From Loxodes magnus (lineage: Eukaryota; Ciliophora; Karyorelictea; Loxodida; Loxodidae), in the NCBI GenBank assembly GCA_946699065.1, contig CAMPDV010000061.1, positions 744,001 to 808,000 of the forward strand: DNA of 64,000 nt, written 5' to 3'. Position 1 is the first letter of the stretch; the number at the start of each line of letters is the position of its first letter. The position numbers were made by a program, and so were the translations under genes. Below, one piece after another: positions 1-12,584 of the stretch. The notes beneath the pieces were generated by a model. That model did not search any database and was not told the DNA's origin. It saw nothing but the letters and a program-made list of their open reading frames with translations.

Positions 1-1301
1 ATATTTCTTGTAAAATCTTCCATAGAAATAGGATTCTAGCTATATGTAGATATGGTTAGAGGAGTTTCAATTTCAATTAAAAACTCTTACTCGATATAAG
101 CATAATAAATAACTCCTTTCTATGCTTTAATTTTTACCGATAAATTTTCTTCTTCTCCACTTTTAGCTGAAATTCATTAATACTAAGCGTTCTCATTCTC
201 TTGCATAACAACTATCAGCGTTAAGCTTGTTTTACTCTATTGAATAATGTATCTTAAGTTTCTTTCTGAGATTTAAGATAAAATTACGTAAATCTCTCTA
301 TTTTCGTTTTAATCTGCTTCGAACCTTCATAATGAATTTTTTCTATTTTGTAATTAAATTTGCTAGCTCTATAGTTTATAATTGCTATAGAACTTGCATA
401 TTGTTGTTGTTCTGAAATATGTCTTATAGTCACTTAAGCTCATAAAAAAGCTGCCATCGTTTTTTTCTGAGATTTAAAGTGTTTGCTTTAACTCTTCAGT
501 TCATAAAGGAGATTTATCGCTATAATCTCCGTTCCATTCTGAATGGCCTCAAGGATTTCTCAGTTTGATTAGTCTCACTTTTCCTCTTCCTGCTATTTAA
601 AATTCAATGCATAAAATAATTGTGTAAGCATGGTTTTGTATTAAGCCAGAAGCTTAGTAAAAATCTTATTAAAAAGAGATTTAAGAGGTTTACAAATTAA
701 ATCCTCCACAATTACCACAGGCTATAGATCCACGCCCGTTTTCTATTGATAACTTTTTTCAAAGAGATCATTCATCAATTTTTTAATGAGAAAAGCTTTT
801 AGTGGGCGCTCCTGTTAAAGCTTCTAAAGCTTCTTGACTATAACCACATATAGTACTTTCATAGCTTCCATTTATTTTAGCTCACGCCTTTTCCAATAGC
901 ATTGCTCACATTCCTTTACTTTTGCAAAAAGCAGGTTGATTTGTGTCTTGCTTAATAGGAATAAATTCATCCACTTCTATTAATTAAGGTTACCCACCAA
1001 TATAGAGCTTAATGATATATTTCCCTTATTCGTTATACGATTACGTAACAAAAAGATCTCTTATTTTTTGTGGATTGCTAGCTAATGCACAACAAGCAGA
1101 AAGAAAATAGCAGTTTCCTATACTACCTTACTCAATACTTTCTGGTCCCATTTGCTGATCAAACATCTAATTGGTAACATAATCCCTTATTCTTCCTCAT
1201 TCGAATTGGTTTCACTTTTCTATTTACTCACTACTCAACTCACAGTTCTTATTGAATAGAGATTAGTTTGTAGGGGGGAATTCTTTATCTATTCAAGACA
1301 T
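1..1301 (-). CDS. Calpain-type cysteine protease, C-terminus cut by window edge
   Basis: Clan CA/C2 (calpain) peptidase, expected to cleave proteins in a calcium-influenced manner in the cytosol. Read with TAA/TAG=Gln and TGA=Trp it starts MSWIDKEFPPTNQSLF, the usual lead-in to a calpain core. The whole catalytic core follows: active-site Cys in QGSIGNCYFLSACCALA, the strand VDEFIPIK, the block KGMWAMLLEKAWAKINGSYE, the His in NHAYTI, and the Asn in LRNPWGHSEWNGDYSDKSPLW. All three triad residues are present. Several conserved Trp (GMWAM, EKAWAK, NPWG) are TGA codons, which supports the altered code. After the core there are about 120 residues of beta-rich, domain-III-like sequence (KIKAQKGVIYYAYIEQEF) that run off the left edge, so the stop is outside the window. 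About 433 residues are visible. No intron is needed. Confidence 0.93.
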
Positions 1302-2078
1302 ATTAATATAAAAGCTATCCAAAGTAATAAATTTATTTCAAGAAACCTTTCAAATATAAATATAAATCCATAACTTACTTTTAGTTACCTTGCTCTTTTA
1401 TTCTTTTTTCTTTTCAGCTTATAGTAATAAGAAAATTAATGCTTCATTAAATAAACTTCTGATTGTATGATTGCCAGATCTTTTGCTATCCTGATGCTTA
1501 AATATTAGAGATTGCTTTAGCATATAAATATCGATTTTTTTACTTGCACTACTTTGATTTTATACTCGACTTTTCGATTTTCTTTCTAATTTAACGAGTA
1601 AGGAAATGGCTCTTTAATGTATGCTCTAAAGATAGTTACCTTCTACTAATAATGTATAGTTGAAATGAAATGAAATGAAATGATTCTTATCCTTTAATAA
1701 AGGCTTTTATCATCATTTTTAAGACTAAATTAGACTTACTTAAATTAGAATATAGAAGTAGGTAATCCTGCTTTAAAAATTAACTTGGTAAGATTACATC
1801 TTTACTATAATTTTAGATTCATATTTGAATGTTAATTTTAGTTTTTCCGTCTGAAGTAACTTTTAATTTTCCAAAGCTTATTTTTATAGTTCTTAGTTAA
1901 AAGAAACTAATAGAATCTTTATCTCTAAATAAATTATAATAGATCATAAAATTTAACTCGATTATATTGAGTCTTGATATAGATCATTTTAATTATTTTA
2001 AGCTGTTTTAAAAATAGCATTTTAAAGGGAAACTAAAGCTAAAATTTAAATTTATTTTACTTTTTAGTAAATTTAATG
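1302..2078. other. AT-rich spacer between two same-strand genes
   Basis: No reading frame here looks protein-like. It holds the calpain promoter side and the 3' flank of the next minus-strand gene, plus one pentanucleotide repeat listed separately. Confidence 0.5.
1661..1680. repeat. (TGAAA)4 microsatellite
   Basis: Four perfect copies of TGAAA in the calpain/vWA spacer. No function is suggested. Confidence 0.85.
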
Positions 2079-4809
2079 TCACTAATTATCTTCCTCTTCA
2101 ATTATCTCCTAGCAGATATCCCTGGACTATGCTTACTATTTGTTTAATGGTTATTATAACTCGAAAACAGACATAGTTAATCTATCAGAGCGTCTGGTTT
2201 TGCGAGATTCTCTTATAAAATCTTAACTGACATTCTAAGCAAATTCATTATTTTTCTACTCTTCAATCTAAACATTTTGCAGGTAGTTATTCATTAAATT
2301 CGATTATTTTGCATAGTTGTCAGAAACTTTCTACTGAAAAGAGTTTAAAGAGTTTTTGTTCATGTAATTTTATCATGCTAATGATTCAGCCTGAGCTCCT
2401 CGATAATCTCCTTCTTATGCTTTTTAAGCTGACTTACTTTTTGCATTATTTGCTATTACTTCTATATTCAAATTTTCTTCTGCTTTCTCAGATTCATTTG
2501 TACTCTCTTTCTATTTTGTTAGTATTCCTAAACATTTCATATCATCCAAAGTTGTATATTCAATAGCTACTTGGAAAGGAAAGTTACTCACTTATTTACT
2601 AGCTTTTTCGTATTTGGTTTCTTTGCTAGGCTTTTGCATAAATTCGAAAGTGATAATTGAATTAGCATTCACATTTCCTATATCTTTCCTTACTCTTGAT
2701 CCGTCTAGTTGCAAATCCTCTTCTTTTCTGAATTTCAACTAGTTATGTAAAGTCACTGTCAATTTAACATTTGTAGCTATAACAGGGTTTTAAAGAATAT
2801 TCTAGAAATTTTTGTGAAGTTAAGTAGGATCCACTTTAGTAATCTATCCCTAAGTTTACTAAATTAATGGAAACAATTAATCTAGCTTACACTCCTATCC
2901 TTCTATGCTAATAATAGAAATTTCTATTCCTTTTTGCTTGGCTTAATTAGCACATTCTGTATAAAATTAATCCTCTATCTAATTTTCCAATTAGCCTAAT
3001 CCTACGTTTGCGATTCCATCAGTACATATTATAATCTTAGATCCACATCTTCCTTAACTAGCTAATTCAATAGCTACTATTAAGGCAGGGCCTAATGCAG
3101 TCTATCCACATTCTTTTAAATTCCATAATTTATCGATCAAATCTTTATGACATGCTTAGATTTATGAGCCTAACCACTTTTAATGACTATCCTTTACTAT
3201 AAATTTCATCTCTTCTAGGCTGTTTAAAGAATCATTCATGATTTGTTAAGGATCTTACGTCCCATCTCCAATTATCTAAACTTCACTTGAAAATGTAATC
3301 AAACCTACATGTCTAGTTGGACAATTATTCACCATTTTTTCGATTTGCTAATCAATAGCTGCTTATACACACTAAAGTCTACTTATATAGGTGAAATTTT
3401 ATCTTTTTTCTTCTTCCAACATTTATTACCAAAATTCAGTTCCCTGAAACTATTTTTTTAGCTCTTCTTATGGATCAACTCTTAGTTTTATCTTTTATGT
3501 TATAGGCTAAGTCACTCCCATTGATCCTGAAGTATCAATAACAAATAAAATGCTTATGTCATCTAATTTCTATTTTTCAACTCTCATTTACTAAGAGCCT
3601 TACAAAACGTAGGTAGTAAGTTCTGATTGTGGAATCTCTTCTTCTTCTAGGTTCAATTCATTCTACTATCCACAATATTCACAATTCCATTCAAATAAAC
3701 TTTCCTGCTTTTTACTCAAAATGCTATAAGAATTTAGATAAGATAAGCAAGATTAACACTAAACTGGATCTCCTGTAGATATCTCGTTAGTTCTCATCAA
3801 TTCGCTCATATTAACTGATAGTATATTAGGATCTATTTCACATTGATATTTCCCTCTTTAACTGATCAGATTGAAATTAGGAATTGTCTTTTTTAAGTTC
3901 TTCCACTAAGCAAAAAAATCTTCTTAGTTGTTTTATTAAGGCATTAGAGGATTTGGCAGCATCTGATTTCATAACCATTCCTTAGGCTGATGGAATTACG
4001 ATTGTCGCTTAGAGTTATGCTAATTAATTTATTTTTTGGGGTTCTATTCGAGCAATAAATTTGAATTAAAAGACTCTATGTCTTCCTATTATAATTATCT
4101 AAAGTAAGAGTTAAGACATTGTAAAATAAACTTACTATTATTGCTGTGGAATTAATAGGCAGTTTGTTTTTTGTGCATACTGGAATAAATGTTTATTTCC
4201 AGGAGGACCAAACTCTAATACGTTTCTACTTTTTGGCTGATTAATTCCTAAAACTAAATTATTTTAGTTTCCTAGTTGCTCTTCCTGATTAAGAAATTTG
4301 CTCTCTTCAATAGGAATTTAAGGTTGCTGTTCTTGGCTTAGCATCCAATCTTCAGTCTAGGAATTTTGTGGTACAAGCTCACTCACTAGACCTATGTTTG
4401 AGAAATTACTTTATTAATGCTCTTGAATTTCATTAATTTATTTAGATTCAAAATTTGAATAGATAGCTTCTTCTGCTTGATTTTATTTACTTAAGAGTTA
4501 ACATGATTGAGCTTAAATTTCCTTTTAATGCTATTAAATCTAATCTTCATTTTTCATTTCTTCATTAATTTAGCTATTTTCATTCCGATCAGCCAAATTT
4601 ATTTCCCCCATGTCTATCTATTTTACTTGTTCATTTTGCATTCATAATAATAGCTCAATATCTTCATCCTCCATTTCGACTACATTCTTCTATTCCTAGC
4701 TCCTAATTAAAATAAAATTGGATGCAAAATCCATTTTTTATTTACTTAATTCCTTCTTCTCACTATCAAACGTAAAACTAAAGGCTTATTTAGACAAAAA
4801 AATCTTCAT
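2079..4809 (-). CDS. vWA-domain protein with Sec23/24-like zinc finger
   Basis: About 897 residues after removing one 37-nt intron. The N-terminal third is Glu/Gln/Asn-rich and low complexity. A zinc-finger stretch follows: VQCQSC, then FEWNCEYCGQQN, the pattern of the Sec23/Sec24 zinc finger (two CxxC pairs with W.C.YC). Next is a von Willebrand factor A domain: strand ISILFVIDTSGSMG with an intact MIDAS DxSxS, then FSSEVQIIGDG, a Thr-containing helix (KECGQTALGPALIVAIELA), and KIIICTDGIANVGLG. The C-terminal part is KSKSA/Gln-rich. This layout suggests a metal-dependent adhesion or coat-like scaffold that acts in the cytosol. It lacks the Sec23/24 gelsolin and helical domains I would expect, so I do not call it Sec23 or Sec24. 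TGA serves as Trp at three or more sites and ends the gene right after EEEDNQ. The start is chosen at MKIFLSKQAF; the Met at 4734 is a second option. Confidence 0.85.
4099..4135 (-). other. Probable 37-nt GT-AG intron in the vWA gene
   Basis: On the minus strand the sequence runs GTAAGTTTA...CTTACTTTAG. Reading through gives an Ile-rich nonsense stretch. Removing it restores Gln-rich coding sequence (QQLQQEDIESFNSNLLLEQN) in frame with the zinc finger and vWA domain. Consensus 5' and 3' splice signals and restored frame together make this the best-supported intron in the window. Confidence 0.75.
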
Positions 4810-5979
4810 ACATAGGCTCTATAAACTTAAGTTAGTTTTTATCTCTTAAAATGAGAAATATATTACTCTGATATCCTTCTATAATACAAATATCTAACTA
4901 TTCTATTTCTTTATTAAATTTATAGTGCGTGGATAATATTAAATAAGCTTAGTCTTTAAGAGAAGAAGCCAATTTCTATAATTTATAGAGATAAATGGTG
5001 CATAAGCATAAATGCTTTATGCTTGCTATATAATAATTTGGACATCTCATATCTCTTTAGATTAGCTAATTTTGTTTCAATTAGCTTCTTTAGGACAGAT
5101 CTAGAATATTATTGTCGTAATATACTTTAAAAGTTCTATAGTATTCCTATAACTTAATGCTTTTATTTCATAAAAATCTAAGAAAAATAGCATTATTATA
5201 ATAGCACTTCTTAATAGACTAGAAATTGACATAATAAAATACTTTTTTCAAAGATAATTATAAAAAATACCGAAAAGGTAATAGTTAATGCATATTATTT
5301 AGGAAATAGGCAACTTTAACATTTTTTAAGTAAAAAGCACAATGAAAAGATAAATTTCAACTGCTCACATTTAACTTAACAGAGGATTAATATTTAATTA
5401 ATTTAGCCTTTTTAAAGAATAATTATAAGATAAAAGACCATAAGTATAAGCTAGTTATGACACTATAATAAATACTACTGAAAGAGTGAATATCATTTAT
5501 CTTATTGGTTTTACTCATAATCCGAATCGAAAATTTTGAAGCTCGATTTTTATCCCAAAAAATTAATAGCTTAAATAATTTTTAGGTTCGAAAAATTTTA
5601 CTCTAAAGTAAAAAAACTTTACTAAAGCTTTGATTCAAAAATCGAAGAAGTATAATATAAATTATTCTAAAATTAAGATATTTTATACAAGTTCCAGGTA
5701 TGAAATTTATATTACCTAAATTAGGAGATTTATATTATATTGATATACTATAAGATCAAAATAGAACAATCATTGATATGCCATAGAAAAAAAGATGAAA
5801 AAGTTTTATGTATTTTTATTCTGGTATTAAAGTGAAAAATCGTTTACGTAAGGTTATAGATAAGATAATATGATACCCTAAGTTTTAAATTTTTATTTCT
5901 CACTATATATTACCTCTAGTATAAATTTTATCTTCAATTATTAAAATTTTTGAATTGGTTGTTTAATCTTTTCATGTTA
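4810..5979. other. AT-rich intergenic DNA, nothing recognised
   Basis: Very AT-rich, with no frame showing the balanced amino-acid use of the neighbouring genes. It should contain the promoter of the minus-strand vWA gene. Confidence 0.5.
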
Positions 5980-6900
5980 ATCATTTTTAGATTTATATAA
6001 AGTGCATAAAGTATCAAATCTTTGTACTTTTCTTTTGTCAGTATTAATTTATCTTAAATAGCATCACAATACCATAGCTATCAATAGATAAATCATCAAA
6101 TCATTTCGCTTCGACTAGATATATTAAATATAAAACTATTTAGGGCTTTTAAGCGTTTTTAGTTATATCATCTAAAAGAATTTGACTATTTTTAACTTTG
6201 ATATCTCCAAATGTATTATAAAAGTTAGTGTATCTTGTAAGGTTAATCATATAGTGCAAATATGATTTCGTATGTGTCTTTTTATTTATTTCATGTAGCT
6301 TTTTTCATTATACTCCCTCAAGATCTTCTTTCCTTAAAATTGAATACGAAATTTTCTATCTCATGAATATCAGGCTAATTTCTCCAAGAAGGAAAGCAGG
6401 TTCAATTTTGAATTGCTATACTTGAAATATACATAACAATAAAGAAACTTGATACTTCTAGATATCAGACTATTTATCATTCTAACACTAAACACCATAT
6501 TATCATTTATAGATATATTTAACAATCACTCAGTAGTCTAGGATCACTTCTAATTACTCTATTAAGTACTTTAACCAAAAATTAAAAGTTTTGCGCTTCT
6601 TTTTTAACATGCAGAGGATTCTTAAAGTTAAAGCGAACAAGTTAAAATTCCTAAATATGAAATATTAAAAAGGAAGCATTAGTTTCAATTGTATCGATTA
6701 CTAAAAATCTTAAGTAGATAATAAGTTACATGAGCATCTTTTCTACCTTTAAGTATATTTGAACTATCAGCGATACCCTTAGACTTTATGAATATGATTT
6801 GAATCCTTTATTCTCAATCCCTTTTTCATAAATATCATTCAAGTCTGTTTTTACTGATTCTGCCGAATATAAAATTCTACACTGCTGTTGGATAAAAAAT
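5980..6900 (-). CDS. Probable spliced or decayed gene, frame unresolved
   Basis: This stretch is pyrimidine-rich on the plus strand and gives several protein-like segments on the minus strand, but in different frames. Examples in order are LNDIYEKGIENKGFKSYS, then GIADSSNILKGRKDAHVTYY, then FNFKNPLHVKKEAQNF with LNRVIRSDPRLLSDC, and finally VKNSQILLDDITKNAQKPQ followed by LVEAKWFDDLSIDSYGIVM. Each is rich in D, G, R, P and A, unlike the local AT-rich background. The frame changes could be short introns, base-calling indels in homopolymers, or decay. I do not recognise the family and give no start or stop. Confidence 0.4.
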
Positions 6901-7919
6901 CTCCAGTTATCTAAATCTTTAACTCTAAAATTTTGATTTTCTTAAATCTCATTTCTAGTAAAATTAAGTTTAAAGAATAATTCATAAAAGCTAAATGAGA
7001 GCTTGGTAAAAATTCAAATCAGTAAAATCTTTCAAAAGGTTTAAGAATAAAAATAATTTAATTTATTATATAAAATATATGGAAATAAATAATCAGGCTA
7101 TTAGCGAATTATCTTAGCTTAGTGTAATAATGGTGAAAGGGCAATAAGTTACAACTATCAAAGTAATTTAAAATAAAAAAAGGTTTAGTGAGAAGAAACC
7201 TAATTTTTAACTTAGTTTGTCTACTAAAAATATCGGAAGCAAATGATTTAGAGCGATATTAAACAAAATTAACTTTTTGATGCTTGTATTAATTCATAAA
7301 GCTGGGATGAGAAAGCATATAAAATCCAAAATTATTTTATAAATTTAAATACATTAAAATAGAAAAAACTCCTTTCAATTTTCCCAAATTTAATATTTAA
7401 AATTTTATTTATATTTTTAGCTTTAGACGTAAATATATAAATCTTAATACCTTTCCTTTGAATTAAAAAAAAAGCAAAAGAAAAATCAAAAGGAAGGATA
7501 AAGGATAGATAAAGGATAGATAAATCTTGGTATTTGAAGTTAAAATCTGACTAAGCATGATTAAATAAAAAGCATAATATTAGAATTTAGACTATTCTAA
7601 ATATAACTAATAACTAAAATTTATTATTTCATTTATTTTTAGAATATATTAGATCTTACACTCCTAATATGCTTATTTTTTTATCTTCATATTATTTAAA
7701 CTATATGTATAATCATTAAACTAGAATATTTTAATCTGGCTTTTTCTTGCAATACCAAAATGTTTTTCTTAAGTTTTTATAATATTTTTATAGTGAAATT
7801 ATGAAATAACCTAGCTAAAGAAATTTCTAATATTTTAAATTTTATATATCTAAGAGTTTAGTGTATTACTAACTTTTTATTTATTTAAAAAAATAAAGAA
7901 ATTATTGATAATAGTCTAA

Positions 7920-9212
7920 TCATGCTGTGGTTAATATCTGAGAGCTAGAAGCATAAATATATTTAAAAGATGTTCCTCTAATTTTTGCTATTATATATTA
8001 TCCAAAAATTATAGACAATATTCGATAATATTAATATGAAAAAGTTTCATATTTTTGAGGTTTTCCCAACTCCTTTCCACATACCTCCAGTATATCTGGA
8101 GATATATAGTAAAAAGCTAAGTTTCTTTATTCATTAATTTAGTTTCTTGTTAAGATTTCTTTTTGATCATTTTCTTTTTATCATAGATAATATTCTTTTA
8201 CTCTATGAACAACTCAAATATCATTTTAGTTTAGTTTTTTTCTATTTCTTCATTAAAACTTTCGTTATTGGTATCTTATCTCTTATTAAACATTAAGCTT
8301 TTATAAATAATAATTTATGAACTTTAAGAAATTTTCTTTATAGATGCTTATGTGAGAGACTCAAATGGCATTCTTTTTATAAGAAAGCTTTTTTCGATTT
8401 TAATATAATCAGTTCTCATCATATCTATCCCAAGAGTCTACATAAGTCAAAGATTATGTCTCTTGCAGGTACTTTTATTTTCCACAGCTCTTTATTTTAT
8501 TATTTTATATCTATTTCTTGGAGAAAGTTTAGCTGCTTTAATTAAATTCATGTTCCAAAGAGCATTTAAATCTTTCTTTTGAGACATAAGGTCCATAATA
8601 ATTTATTTTTGAATGCTGAAATCCAAATATATATTTTTTATTATTTAAGCATAATTAAGTCAGTTGCTCCATGTAAATTTGTTCATTGGCTGATAAAAAT
8701 ATCTTTATATTTAACAAAAATTTAATCTTCTTCCTTTATCTTTCTTTTGGAATAAGTCTTTGCTTATTTCGAGTTACAGTAGCTTAATTTTTTCTCTTCC
8801 TTTTATTCCTTTTTCTTTTAATTCTAGGAAGAGTACTTTTATATCTCCATCAGATTCATGATAATATATTCGATTATAAATGTGAAAGAAAATTCATAAA
8901 CTTCTATTTCCTTTTTTGACTGGGATCAGTGAAATAGAAAATCTAAATCAAGATTGAGTGTATTCCTGTTTAAAGTATAGCTATTACTCCAAGTGGCTTA
9001 TTAATAAACTTCCATTTCAAAATTTTCTCAATTATGCTGACTTTAGATTTTAGTAGCTTATATAAACTTCTTAAGCCAATTATTGCAATTATTATAAACA
9101 GCAGCATATCGAAATAGTTCTTAAGATTTTTAGATGTCCTTGGTATCCTTTGATCCACTGAATAAAATGATCAATGCTTTAATTTATTTAAACAGTTTAT
9201 TTATTCAGTCAT
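7920..9212 (-). CDS. Unrecognised membrane protein, 430 residues
   Basis: An uninterrupted frame from MTEQINCLNKLKHW to a TGA after SSSQILTTA. Near the N-terminus are two hydrophobic segments, around FDMLLFIIIAIIGL and LGVIAILQTGIHSILIQIF, so the protein is probably membrane-anchored with a large cytosolic part. After a strongly basic stretch (IKRKRNKRKRKNQA) comes a soluble region with clear composition: KYIFGFQHSKINYYGPYV, VDSWDRYDENW and FYYISPDILEVCGKELGK. About six TGA codons are read as Trp. I do not recognise the family. The Met at 9212 was chosen because the next upstream in-frame sequence is low-complexity. Confidence is high that it is a gene and low for its function. Confidence 0.6.
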
Positions 9213-10302
9213 TTTATAGAATCTTAAGCTTTTGTTGAAAAAAGAAAAGCTTTAAATTAAAGTGCCTTTGTTAACTTAGGTATCTGATAAATACTTACCA
9301 TGCAAAATTATTATAGAGCATTGAGAATTATTAGTTTTAGAGTTTATTTGAATTCAGATTTATAAATTATGCTATAATAAATATTTTAATGAGGAATTAA
9401 GTAACTTGATCTTTAAAGGTAGTTCAAATACCACAGTTACAACATAATCAAGAAGCCTTAGATATAACAAAAACTAAAATTTGGAAATGATTTCCTACCT
9501 AAAAATTGTAAATTTTCTTACTTATTTAAATAAACAAACTTACCCCTATACCATATGTTTTATCCCTTAAGGTATAAAACCTATCATGTTAAATTTCTCT
9601 AAATATAAGCTTAGTTAATATCACTGAATTTCACACGTTTCCATACGTTTCTAAGTTAAATTTTCATATGTTTTTAAGCTTAAAAATTTATATAAATAAC
9701 ACTCTAATTTCATTCCTAGAACAGCTCTTTTAAAAAAATAATATCCAAGGTAAAAACAATAGAATGTACTTTTCTCTATCATCAGCGTGAATGAAAGTAC
9801 TTTATTATATATTTAAGCCAGATTTTTATAAGCTTTTAAAGGGAAAATAGAGGAAGATAAATTAATAGAGATCTATTAATACTGCCAAGCTTCTGGAATA
9901 TTAAAAAAATTACACAGCTTTCTTAAGAAAAGTTTAAGACTGAAGATGTCAATTTAGGTTCTAAATCTCTTATATATTTATTTTCTAAACTTGATTTTAT
10001 TTAAAAAATGAAGGTAATAATCAGTTTATATAAAACAAAATATTCGACTGAAATTTCTAGAGCTATTTCAAGAATTAAAATACAAGTAGTTTTCTATAAC
10101 TTAAAGTTCAACTAGAGCTAATGTTTTAATATGACTCTAAATGTTTTATCTCAGCTTTTTTATAATATAAGTTGTTTAGCTAATGATTTCTGAGTTTTCG
10201 CTATTAATAGTATGTGTGTAAGTACGTGTTTTATGCTAATAAAATGAATAAACAAGGATTTTCGTTGAATCTTTAAATTTAATTTATTAAATTATAAATA
10301 AA
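9213..10302. other. AT-rich intergenic DNA, nothing recognised
   Basis: No convincing coding frame or RNA gene. It contains the upstream region of the minus-strand membrane-protein gene ending at 7920. Confidence 0.45.
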
Positions 10303-10442
10303 TATGAAGGAGGGGAATGTTCAGTAATGCTGGATGACTGTTCTACGTTTGCTAGAAGTTAGTAGGTTATAATATGCCTTACCTATAAAGAAATTGGTTT
10401 TCTTTCTCTTAGTGACATGAAAAAACATCCCCATCCTTTCAT
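10303..10442. other. GC-rich island bounded by imperfect inverted repeat
   Basis: The left arm (GAAGGAGGGGAATGTT) and right arm (AACATCCCCATCCTTTC) are nearly reverse complements, separated by about 100 nt that is also richer in GC than the surroundings. It lies downstream of the minus-strand gene that ends near 10908. It could be a structured RNA gene, the remains of a small inverted-repeat element, or a folding 3' end. No RNA family was recognised. Confidence 0.4.
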
Positions 10443-10907
10443 TTTTATTTCTTAGTTTTTAACAATAAGGAGTAAAGCTCATATTGAGGATATTCATACT
10501 AAGCTCTTTATAAAAGGGACTAGTAGCATGAATAAGCAAACTTAATATGATACTAGAAGAATAAACCATGTATAAGATAATAAATAATCTCATATGATAG
10601 TTAATCTAGCAGATCACTAAATTTACTCGTTGCTTCTTATTATAATAGCTTTAAGCAAAGCTAGATATAATAAAGATGAGAAAATTGGTGAAAATAAAAT
10701 TTAACAATAAATCAGGAGAATTAAAAAACTCAGATTGACTTAAGTGTTAATAATATAATTATAAAGAACTTTAGGAAAAGAGTTAAAATATGATACAAGA
10801 ATACTGCCTTTTGGAAACTGGATTAGGTATTTTTTGTTTTCTTTCTTTTAAATTATGGTTCGGATTAAAAAAATAAAAAAGCGGTCTTGATTATTAAAAC
10901 CCTAGGT

Positions 10908-12584
10908 TCAAATTATTATAAATTAGAGGTATCTAGAAATCTAATAAGACAGAATAATTAAATTATGTTATAACTACAATATTGAAAATAGTATCTAGTT
11001 ACTTGTGTAAAAATACAAGATTAGAATATTCAAGAATTAGCTTAAAATCAATAATTCTATAATAGGATTCATCTTTCCAAGGTTAGCCATTACTAAAGCT
11101 CGAGTACAATTATGAGAAACATCTCCTGGAGAAAATTATGCTAATATATTTCCATATCTTTAAGCATCTAGAAAGAAGAAAACGTTTTATCCGATCATAT
11201 TCAATGAGCAGCTTTACTAACTTGATCTATTATTAGAATGAAGAGTGAGATTGTCTTTGAAATCATTGCTGGATTTTGAAATGAAAGAAGCAAGCTAAAA
11301 AACAATTGGATATAATATTAAAAAAAGCTTATCTCTTTTAATTAATTTCCTAACTTCTATACTTTAAAAATTATCAGCACCAAACTAGTGCAAAGAAGAA
11401 AAATTTAAAATACATTTAAAAGTTAAATTTCAGAATGAAGCTCTTCTGTCTTATTAAATTTTAATCACTATTCTATCCTTCGCTTGTTAATCACTACTTA
11501 CTAATTCATTATATTTGGTAATAAATTTTATATATTTCCTCTCTATTAAAGAGAATACCTTCCATATGTAAAAAATAAATAAGTATATAACTAATTTTAA
11601 AGTTTTGTATGCATAAAAATTATTCTAAGTCTTGTAGTTGCAATAAATAAACTATATAAAGCTAATCTTATTTAATTTTTACACTAGTTAGGCTTTTATT
11701 TGTTTATTCTTAAGCTAATTTACTTTTCAAAAACCTTTGTATTTTTAAGAAAAAATCTACCTACACACAGAAAACTTCTCTTTAAGGTAGTAAATATCAA
11801 GCTAGATTTTTCTCTGCTAGTTAGTCTCTTTTCTGATCTCCTTCTTAATTATTAGTCATTTCTTATTATCTATTTTTAGAATTAAGGTTACCTCATATTT
11901 TCAACTTTATTTATAAGGAAGCACTTACATCTAACATTTATAAAAAATGATTTTATAAGTTAAATTTAAAAAAATTCATAGAGTTATATAGCCAGAAATT
12001 ATTTATGATAGCTGTGTATCTTTAGAATAATTTATAATATTTGAGCTTTCCTTGCTTTTATTCTATTATGTTTTTTTATTTTCAAATTTTAAAGGAAACA
12101 GCCTACTTTTTAATGAGCATTTATTTAAGTTTTCTTTATGATTTACTAATAAATTGATTAATAAGTCTAAGCATGCTTCGATTATAATTTTTTATCTTCA
12201 CCAAAATTGATTTTTTCATTTCCAACTTGGTAGTATTGCTTACTATATCTTTCATAATTTATTATACTTTTTTCTTAAAAATAGCCCTTGAATAGATAAA
12301 ATTGCTTCATTTACTTTTCATTTTGTTCGTGAATTCTCAAACATTACATTGGGTTAAATCCCACTTTTAGTTTGATCTTAAATTTTAATATATCTGCTAC
12401 TCCTATCTTTATCAAACAAATTTGGGTAAAACTAAGAACTTAGTAAATATTCAATAAGCATAACTTACGAAAACTTGATTTAATATTTAAGTTCTTTAAA
12501 GATAATAGCCTCTTCGACTAATACTGAATATACCTGTTAAAAACTTAAAAGAGAGTATAGTAAATTACTTATTTTTTGAGACAT
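10908..12584 (-). CDS. Probable large PAS-type ciliate membrane protein, C-terminus uncertain
   Basis: A single minus-strand frame starts MSQKISNLLYSLLSFQQ and stays protein-like for over 500 codons. Notable segments are LVEEAIIFKELKYQ, FYPNLFDKDRSSRYIKIQDQ, QPNVMFENSRTKWKVNEAIL, IIIEACLDLLINLLVNHKEN and LFPLKFENKKTQQ. Then comes KDRIVIKIQQDRRASFWNL, and finally a PAS-like stretch (MIGQNVFFFLDAQRYGNIL, then FSPGDVSHNCTRALVMANLG). This order (helical membrane part, a FWNL segment, a PAS-like fold) resembles, from general knowledge, a large protein family expanded in ciliates whose role is unclear. After ELLILSQF the frame becomes AT-rich. The first later TGA at 10908 is given as the end, but the gene may be spliced or longer. 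Roughly nine TGA codons are read as Trp. Confidence 0.55.

Noticed and set aside
2309-2566. Plus-strand standard-code ORF inside the vWA gene
   Set aside because: It is the reverse shadow of the well-supported minus-strand vWA gene and is low-complexity (Leu/Ser/Tyr).
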